Part shown: positions 6,339 to 10,452 of the stretch, in pieces
Numbering within the stretch: the first letter of the stretch is position 1
Layout: each line of letters starts with the position of its first letter
Assembly: GCA_021822995.1 (NCBI GenBank)
Contig: JAKAPN010000014.1
Coordinates: forward strand, 1 to 10,452
Direction of reading: 5' to 3'
DNA length: 10,452 nt
From: an archaeon
Lineage (GTDB): Archaea; Thermoproteota; Nitrososphaeria; Nitrososphaerales; Gagatemarchaeaceae
Made by a program: the position numbers and the translations under genes
Notes under the pieces: generated by a model
What the model was told of the DNA's origin: nothing
The model's input: only the letters and a program-made list of their open reading frames with translations
Databases searched by the model: none

Positions 6339-6622
6339 CTGGACGCACCACCGAGTGCCTTCTTGACACCGTCGTAGAGGTCCTTGGTGGTCTCCATGGC
6401 CCGGTCGACGCTGTTGGTGAACGCCTTCTCAGGCTTTACGCGCTGGGCCCGCACCTTCAGCACTAGCTTCTTGATCAGGGGATGGGGAGGGAGCACCCCT
6501 GCGAAAGTTACGCTCTTCTCCTCGAGGAGCTCGTGGTGGACAATTTCTGCGAGTGAGTAGTCTTCTCCTGTTATCTCCACCGTGAGGCCCTTCTCATCTT
6601 CGCTCTTGGTCTGGACTTGCAA
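6335..6622 (-). CDS. rpoL: DNA-directed RNA polymerase subunit L (Rpo11)
   Basis: A 95-aa small subunit that pairs with Rpo3 (RpoD) as the archaeal counterpart of the bacterial alpha dimer and of eukaryotic RPB11. The signature is GEDYSLAEIVHHELL at residues 19-33, then VTFAGVLPPHPL at 38-49, then a lysine-rich KKLVLKVRA strand and a C-terminal dimerisation helix. The start is TTG 6622; a TATA box at 6650-6657 would give a leader of only a few bases. The stop TGA (6337-6335) overlaps the start of tfs by four bases, implying coupled translation. csl4 lies 55 bases upstream on the same strand, so rpoL-tfs can be read from its own promoter or by readthrough. Confidence 0.95.
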   Translation of the reverse strand: MQVQTKSEDEKGLTVEITGEDYSLAEIVHHELLEEKSVTFAGVLPPHPLIKKLVLKVRAQRVKPEKAFTNSVDRAMETTKDLYDGVKKALGGASS

Positions 6623-6649
6623 TTCGCTTGACGGGCCGTCGGATTCTTG

Positions 6650-6657
6650 CTTTTAAG
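6650..6657 (-). promoter_or_regulatory. TATA box of rpoL-tfs
   Basis: CTTAAAAG on the minus strand lies in the 55-bp csl4-rpoL gap. Its centre is about 31-32 bases before TTG 6622, so transcription would begin a few bases ahead of the start codon. An 11-bp palindrome (6630-6640, GACGG-G-CCGTC) sits between box and start. Confidence 0.55.
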
Positions 6658-6677
6658 GAAATAGTCTGTTCTCTCAA

Positions 6678-7256
6678 CTAGGGCTCGATGGGCGCGCTCC
6701 CGAAGTCCCTGCCCAGCTTCCGTTCCTCCACATTGCCGCACTCATCGCACTTTACCCTGGTCGCACTCCCCTTCAGCAGCGGCCTGCCGCAGTTCCCGCA
6801 CAGCGCAGCTACGACCCCCATGTCTGGCTCGTCGATGCTGAGATGGATTATCCCATTCACCAGGCTGAACACCCTGCACCTCACCACGTCACCCGTCTTG
6901 ACCGGAGTGGTTCTCCTGGCCCCCCTGCCTCCACCTGTGAGGCCCCTCAGCGAGAGCATACCCGAGAAGTCTTTGTATGTCGGCTTGCCGTTGAGGAAGT
7001 AGATGTGGACATTGGCGGAGTTCGCCTGAGAGCCTTCCACCTGGCCCGTCACCCAGTCATCAACCTTGATCAGTTCCGGATGAGCTACGGGCTCGATAGA
7101 GATCTCCATGCTCTTCATGTCCTTGGCGATCACCCCAGCAGCAAGCGCCCTGATCACTCCAGAGTCTTCATAGGTGCGTGCCCCGGGGAGGAACTCCTCC
7201 GACACCGCGACCCTGTCCCCCGGAAGGACCCTCATTCTGTCCTTCGATTCTTTCAT
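6678..7256 (-). CDS. csl4: Exosome complex RNA-binding protein Csl4
   Basis: Cap subunit of the archaeal RNA exosome, which binds RNA and feeds it to the Rrp41-Rrp42 ring. There are three regions over 192 aa. The N-terminal domain has LPGDRVAVSEEFLPGARTYE at 11-30 then GVIRALAAGVI. An S1-type RNA-binding barrel covers about 63-142, with DDWVTGQV, DFSGMLSLRG and GIIHLSIDE. A C-terminal zinc ribbon uses C153, C156, C170 and C173. ATG 7256 overlaps the dph2 stop as ATGA, the usual coupled arrangement. Met8 (7235), with AAGGA just upstream, is an alternative start that also keeps the whole conserved domain. The linkage with dph2, rpoL and tfs fits co-expressed information-processing genes. Confidence 0.94.
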   Translation of the reverse strand: MKESKDRMRVLPGDRVAVSEEFLPGARTYEDSGVIRALAAGVIAKDMKSMEISIEPVAHPELIKVDDWVTGQVEGSQANSANVHIYFLNGKPTYKDFSGMLSLRGLTGGGRGARRTTPVKTGDVVRCRVFSLVNGIIHLSIDEPDMGVVAALCGNCGRPLLKGSATRVKCDECGNVEERKLGRDFGSAPIEP

Positions 7257-8284
7257 CGTTTGATCAGTCCCACCGTGAGCTCAATCCATTTCGAGCGTTC
7301 AAGGAACTCCCCCGGTTCCCTCCCCTCAATAAGTGCCACTAAAGCGTCTGCCTGAGGGATTGAGAGCACAGGTCTGTCAAAGGTGAACCCATCTACGGAT
7401 ATCCTCGGGCACGCGGTCTGGATGAACGCCTCGATCTCTCTGTGAGGCGCAAGCCGCTCGGGGGTCACATCTCTCATTGCCAGCTGCACGACCTTCCTCC
7501 CATTCATCTCAAGGCGCTTCGCTATCCAGCTGCTCCTCCCCAGCATCTTCTGACCCTCCTTCAACCCGGTGACCACCCCGAAGACTCGGGCGTCCCTCGC
7601 CTTGTACACTGCGAGTATCGCCCTCTTTCTCCTTTCCTCTGCCGCCTCCCTCATGTCTGTCACCTCGTTCATGTACGGGTCCAGCATGAACGTGGGCTTG
7701 CCTGTGGCCAAGGCGAGACCCACCGCATGGAACTCGCTTTCTCCGAGGAGCGCGAAGGCATCGACGTCATCCCTTATGGGGTACGAGGTCGAAAAATCAC
7801 ATCCGAATATCTGTCCCTCCAGCATCAACCCGTTCTTTTTCCCCACTCTGACCTGGAACCCCCTCGACTCCAGCTTCTCCTTCACGGGGCCTAACTGGTG
7901 CAGATGCTGGCTGAAAGTAGCGAGCCCCAGGCGCTTGTACGGTGCAAGAACACGAGCGGCGACATCCACGACCTCACTGAATTCGACGTCGTCGACCGCG
8001 TCGACTAGGTAGGTGTAGTCGCCCACCTCTGTGACCGCCGCGTTGTGGCCCAGATGTAGCGCCAGGTCGGCTTGGAGCTTCTCCACCTCATCGTCGGCCG
8101 TGTCGCAAATCCCAAAGCAGCTGTCTCCCGACATTATCGAAGTCACTCCATACTTCTCTTTCACCCTCTCCATCAGGTCCTTGGTCTGCCTGAGGAGCCC
8201 TCCGGGGGCGTTCACAAGTATGACTTTGGGCCTCTTTTCCTCTATTATCTTGAATACTTTCGCTTCGTCTATCCTGACCGTCAA
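7253..8284 (-). CDS. dph2: Diphthamide biosynthesis enzyme Dph2 (3-amino-3-carboxypropyl transferase)
   Basis: Dph2 is a non-classical radical-SAM [4Fe-4S] enzyme that transfers the 3-amino-3-carboxypropyl group of SAM to a histidine of elongation factor 2, the first step of diphthamide synthesis. The frame is open to ATG 8320, but TTG 8284 is preferred. It has a GGAGGAG ribosome-binding site 6 bases upstream, and a TATA box at 8337-8344 would start transcription near 8313, inside the longer form. From TTG the protein has 343 aa. The three cluster cysteines are C60 (in SCFGICD), C162 (in IFGCDFS) and C292 (in TACPRIS), one from each of three similar domains. The numbering is close to that of the Pyrococcus enzyme (59, 163, 287), which supports the shorter start. 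First gene of the dph2-csl4-rpoL-tfs run. Confidence 0.93.
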   Translation of the reverse strand: MTVRIDEAKVFKIIEEKRPKVILVNAPGGLLRQTKDLMERVKEKYGVTSIMSGDSCFGICDTADDEVEKLQADLALHLGHNAAVTEVGDYTYLVDAVDDVEFSEVVDVAARVLAPYKRLGLATFSQHLHQLGPVKEKLESRGFQVRVGKKNGLMLEGQIFGCDFSTSYPIRDDVDAFALLGESEFHAVGLALATGKPTFMLDPYMNEVTDMREAAEERRKRAILAVYKARDARVFGVVTGLKEGQKMLGRSSWIAKRLEMNGRKVVQLAMRDVTPERLAPHREIEAFIQTACPRISVDGFTFDRPVLSIPQADALVALIEGREPGEFLERSKWIELTVGLIKR

Positions 8285-8290
8285 ATGAAT

Positions 8291-8297
8291 CTCCTCC
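8291..8297 (-). promoter_or_regulatory. Ribosome-binding site deciding the dph2 start
   Basis: GGAGGAG on the minus strand ends 6 bases before TTG 8284. It is the best Shine-Dalgarno match in front of this gene. It would lie inside codons 8-10 if ATG 8320 were the start. Confidence 0.6.
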
Positions 8298-8336
8298 GCG
8301 CTACCCCGATTTTCACCCATCTGGGACAGGGGTTCG

Positions 8337-8344
8337 CTATATAC
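8337..8344 (-). promoter_or_regulatory. TATA box of dph2
   Basis: GTATATAG on the minus strand is the strongest TATA box in the window alongside that of the MFS gene. It predicts a transcription start near 8313, giving a leader of about 30 bases that carries the GGAGGAG site. Confidence 0.65.
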
Positions 8345-8386
8345 TTCTGGGAACGCGAAGTCAACTGAGCCTTCTTACGGGCGCCG

Positions 8387-8908
8387 CTATGCTGCTTCCG
8401 GCGTCGGGACGGCTTCTTGCCTCAGCTTGACTATCTCTGTGTGCGTCTTCATTGGAAGCTTGGTCGCGGCGGCCCACATCGCTTCCTTGCCCTTCTCATA
8501 GTTCTCAGCCTTGACGCTGAGTTCCAAGACTACGCTTCCTATGCCGACTCTCGCAGCGAGGCCTATCGGTTTGCCGAATGCCTTCCTCATCCCTTCCTGG
8601 AGTCTGTCCGCCCCTGCCGTCGCGATCATCTTGTTCTCGCGAAGCACCAGGTGGGGGTATGTGACCACCTTCAACAGGAAGTTTTCCTCTCCGACAAGAG
8701 CCACCTTCTTGCTCGCTGCGACTCTGGCCGCTTCCAGGGCGTTGTGCCTGATCTGCAGCTTACCCTCCGATATCAGCTTGAACTGGTAGTCGTAATCCGG
8801 CCTGAACTTGCCGGTCGTGAAACGGGCTACCTTCGGGTTGGGCGCCCCCGGAGCGAACTTCTTGTTGTAGAACATCCCCTTCTGTTGGCGGTAGTTGCTT
8901 CCGTGCAT
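8387..8908 (-). CDS. rpl10e: 50S ribosomal protein L10e (uL16 family)
   Basis: A 173-aa large-subunit ribosomal protein of the archaeal L10e/bacterial L16 (uL16) family, which sits near the tRNA-binding centre of the 50S subunit. Recognisable parts are a basic N-terminus with the NPKVARFTTG strand near residues 24-33, then SEGKLQIRHNALEAARVAASKK near 48-69, and TYPHLVLRENKM near 84-95. These are followed by GADRLQEGMRKAFGKPIGLAARV and a final LPMKTHTEIV segment. ATG 8908 is preceded by GAGGA (8918-8922), with a TATA box about 40 bases upstream. It therefore has a short leader and Shine-Dalgarno initiation, unlike many genes here. It is same-strand with dph2 but has its own promoter; dph2 also has one. 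Confidence 0.95.
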   Translation of the reverse strand: MHGSNYRQQKGMFYNKKFAPGAPNPKVARFTTGKFRPDYDYQFKLISEGKLQIRHNALEAARVAASKKVALVGEENFLLKVVTYPHLVLRENKMIATAGADRLQEGMRKAFGKPIGLAARVGIGSVVLELSVKAENYEKGKEAMWAAATKLPMKTHTEIVKLRQEAVPTPEAA

Positions 8909-8944
8909 ATCCGGCTGTCCTCAAACTTGCGCCCCGCCAACCCC

Positions 8945-8952
8945 TAATTAAG
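8945..8952 (-). promoter_or_regulatory. TATA box of rpl10e
   Basis: CTTAATTA on the minus strand predicts transcription from near 8921, giving a leader of about 13 bases. The GAGGA ribosome-binding site at 8918-8922 would lie at the very 5' end of that mRNA. Confidence 0.55.
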
Positions 8953-9037
8953 CTTCAGGCTCGGCGAACGCTGGTTCTGTCTCGAACGCGGTCAGTCAGC
9001 AGAGGGCCTCCGGCCAGGGCCTGGCGGATCACTGGAG

Positions 9038-10285
9038 CTACACCGTATTCAGTTCTTTGGGGATGCGCCCTCCGAGCCTAGCGAACAGGAAGAATGCCGG
9101 CACGGCAGGGATCATCATCAATGCCCAGGCGAGAAGGGTGTTGCTGGTAGCCGAAAGAGCAGCCCCGCCCAGGGCCGGAGCGAACACATATCCTGCGCTG
9201 GCGAACAAGCCGAACACGCCGTTGTAGGAGCCTATCTCTGTGGGCGGGGCAAGATTCGAGGGCATCGTCATCGCCGGTATCGCGGCGAAGTTCTCCCCTA
9301 TGGTCAGGACCACTATGACCAGCATCACTGCCGCCGGCAGGCCCCAACCAGACACTCCCAGCCCGAGCGCTCCCAGTGAGAGGTAAGACGCGACATAGAG
9401 GAGTATCGAGACGTTTGCCGAAAAAGTGTGGAGGTGGCCAGTCGCCCACTTCGTCACCTGGTTCTGCCCCAGCACCACGACCAGTCCGTTGAGGGAAAGG
9501 GCGACACCAACGACGTCGTTGGGGAGCCCGAGGACCGGACCGATGTAGAGGGGAAGAGTGTTCGCCCACTGAGCCTCCGCCAGGTTGGCGAGGAAGAACC
9601 CAAAGCAGAGCATCAGGAAGACTCTGTCAGCGGACAGGATTTTCACGCTCTCTCTTACCGTAGAGGGGCCCCGAGGCGCCGGCGCGCCTTCTGGCAACGC
9701 CCCCTTTGACCGAGCCATGTCGTAGGGGGATGGGGAAAGCTCCACAGCAAGCAGGACAGCCGAAACCAGCATGATAGATGAAGCGAGCAAGCCGGCAGCG
9801 GAGTAACCAAGAGCAAGCGTGAGGTACCCTCCGGCTGTGACCCCTACGACGTAGCCGCCGTTGAACCCTATCCTCTGCCAGCTGAACGCGTGGCTCCTCT
9901 CCGAGAGAGAAGTGAGGTCTGCGGTGTAGGCAGAAAGCGCGGGCCCGGCCAACGCGCCGCCGGCAAGGTTAGCGGCAGCAGCGGCGACTATAATGCCCGG
10001 GACCGATCCGTAGCCCATTGCAGTCGCGACCGCACCGATGCACAACGCCTCCATCACGAGCATCGTCAGGAACAGCTTGCGCCTCCCCAGACGGTCTGTC
10101 ACCAGGCCGCCGAAGGGAGAGGCGGCAAGAGGAACGATTCCAATGAAGATCAGGAGCAGGCCGATGGTCAGGTAGCCCAGCCCCAGGACCTCTCGCATGT
10201 AGATGCTGATGAAAGGGGTCAACATCGCCACCCCTAGAGCCCTGACCGCCGCGCCCAGGCCTAGGAACCTGATGTTTCTGTTCAA
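9038..10285 (-). CDS. Major facilitator superfamily (MFS) transporter
   Basis: A 415-aa integral membrane protein with about 12 hydrophobic segments in two blocks of six. A hydrophilic central loop at about residues 185-215 (SPSPYDMARSKG then APRGPSTVRESV) separates them. The MFS motif A is clear between helices 2 and 3: GGLVTDRLGRRK at residues 59-70. Helix 4 is rich in Ala and Gly, and helix 5 carries GFNGGYVVGVTAGGYL, as in DHA1-type drug/H+ antiporters and sugar-efflux relatives. MFS proteins are secondary carriers; the substrate cannot be predicted and no linked metabolic gene helps. The start is TTG 10285, about 28 bases from a strong TATA box, so probably leaderless. A leaky alternative start further in is possible. 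Confidence 0.92.
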   Translation of the reverse strand: MNRNIRFLGLGAAVRALGVAMLTPFISIYMREVLGLGYLTIGLLLIFIGIVPLAASPFGGLVTDRLGRRKLFLTMLVMEALCIGAVATAMGYGSVPGIIVAAAAANLAGGALAGPALSAYTADLTSLSERSHAFSWQRIGFNGGYVVGVTAGGYLTLALGYSAAGLLASSIMLVSAVLLAVELSPSPYDMARSKGALPEGAPAPRGPSTVRESVKILSADRVFLMLCFGFFLANLAEAQWANTLPLYIGPVLGLPNDVVGVALSLNGLVVVLGQNQVTKWATGHLHTFSANVSILLYVASYLSLGALGLGVSGWGLPAAVMLVIVVLTIGENFAAIPAMTMPSNLAPPTEIGSYNGVFGLFASAGYVFAPALGGAALSATSNTLLAWALMMIPAVPAFFLFARLGGRIPKELNTV

Positions 10286-10309
10286 ACTCGGCCACGCGGA
10301 ACTTCTTGA

Positions 10310-10317
10310 CTATATAG
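10310..10317 (-). promoter_or_regulatory. TATA box of the MFS gene
   Basis: CTATATAG on the minus strand is centred about 28 bases before TTG 10285, the spacing of a leaderless transcript. It supports that TTG as the start. Confidence 0.65.
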
Positions 10318-10369
10318 CCGGCCTGAGCGCTGAAACTGTCGTTTTCCGTCCTCGCGACAGCCATCCACG

Positions 10370-10377
10370 TTTAATAT
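10370..10377 (+). promoter_or_regulatory. TATA box of a gene leaving the right edge
   Basis: TTTAATAT on the + strand stands back-to-back with the MFS promoter, about 60 bases away. Its centre is about 29-30 bases before TTG 10403, matching the pattern of the other leaderless genes in the window. Confidence 0.45.
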
Positions 10378-10402
10378 CGTGAGATTGTCCGCTCGAAAGC
10401 GA

Positions 10403-10452
10403 TTGCCGTTCGTTCTCCCGCCTTCCCTCCTTGAAGCCGATGACGTCGCCCT
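10403..10452 (+). CDS. Possible start of a leaderless gene (partial, runs off the window)
   Basis: From TTG 10403 the frame is open to the window end (16 full codons, beginning MPFVLPPSLLEADDVA if TTG is read as Met). The only support is the TATA box at the right distance and the divergent layout with the MFS gene. Sixteen codons are too few to recognise a family, and an open frame of this length is expected by chance. ATG 10440 in another frame is an alternative start on a longer leader. Confidence 0.3.
   Translation, partial: MPFVLPPSLLEADDVA

Noticed and set aside
9013..9025. GCCAGG-G-CCTGGC palindrome after the MFS stop as a terminator
   Set aside because: A one-base centre cannot form a good RNA hairpin, no T-run follows, and short GC palindromes are expected by chance here.
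8909..9037. Possible RNA gene in the 129-bp gap between rpl10e and the MFS gene
   Set aside because: I see only the rpl10e promoter and no tRNA cloverleaf, C/D or H/ACA box pattern.

Overview
The window is GC-rich archaeal chromosome. The evidence is a set of archaeal information-processing genes: PCNA, small primase subunit PriS, GINS, transcript-cleavage factor TFS, RNA polymerase subunit L (Rpo11), exosome protein Csl4, diphthamide enzyme Dph2 and ribosomal protein L10e. Archaeal-style TATA boxes also lie about 28 bases before many start codons. The style of L10e, TFS and PriS suggests the Thermoproteota/Nitrososphaeria side of the archaea. That placement is inference from memory of the families, not a computed phylogeny.

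Layout. The left edge (1-133) is the tail of an NADP-dependent MDR oxidoreductase, followed by a DUF1801 protein, both on the + strand. They face pcna (743-1495, -). pcna shares a divergent promoter region with a PEBP (YbhB/YbcL-type) gene, which is followed after 9 bases by a small P-loop kinase (both +). An unrecognised 200-aa protein (2652-3254, -) and an acetamidase/formamidase-family gene (3314-4228, -) come next. The amidase start faces priS (4314, +) across an 85-bp divergent promoter that holds a perfect 13-bp palindrome. priS and a Gins51-type gins gene form a tight two-gene unit on +. They converge on a minus-strand run that reads dph2 > csl4 > rpoL > tfs (8284 down to 5994), with junctions overlapping or closely spaced. 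Upstream of dph2 are rpl10e and then an MFS transporter, each with its own TATA box on the - strand. At the right edge a + strand TATA box and an open TTG frame suggest another gene running out of the window.

How the genes work together. PCNA, PriS and GINS are replisome parts (sliding clamp, primer synthesis, CMG helicase). RpoL, TFS and Csl4 serve RNA synthesis, proofreading and decay. Dph2 and L10e serve translation. The PEBP, kinase, amidase, unknown and MFS genes look like accessory genes set between the core blocks.

The most notable sequence-level observations concern start sites. Many genes, including pcna, priS and rpoL, appear to start with TTG, often on leaderless or nearly leaderless transcripts. 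tfs appears to start with CTG inside a 4-base CTGA overlap with rpoL. I found no CRISPR array, transposon, tRNA or rRNA, and no gene-free stretch longer than about 130 bases. I found no convincing new multi-gene system. The best unexplained items are the 200-aa unknown protein, the cysteine-rich insert of PriS, and the palindrome between the amidase and priS.
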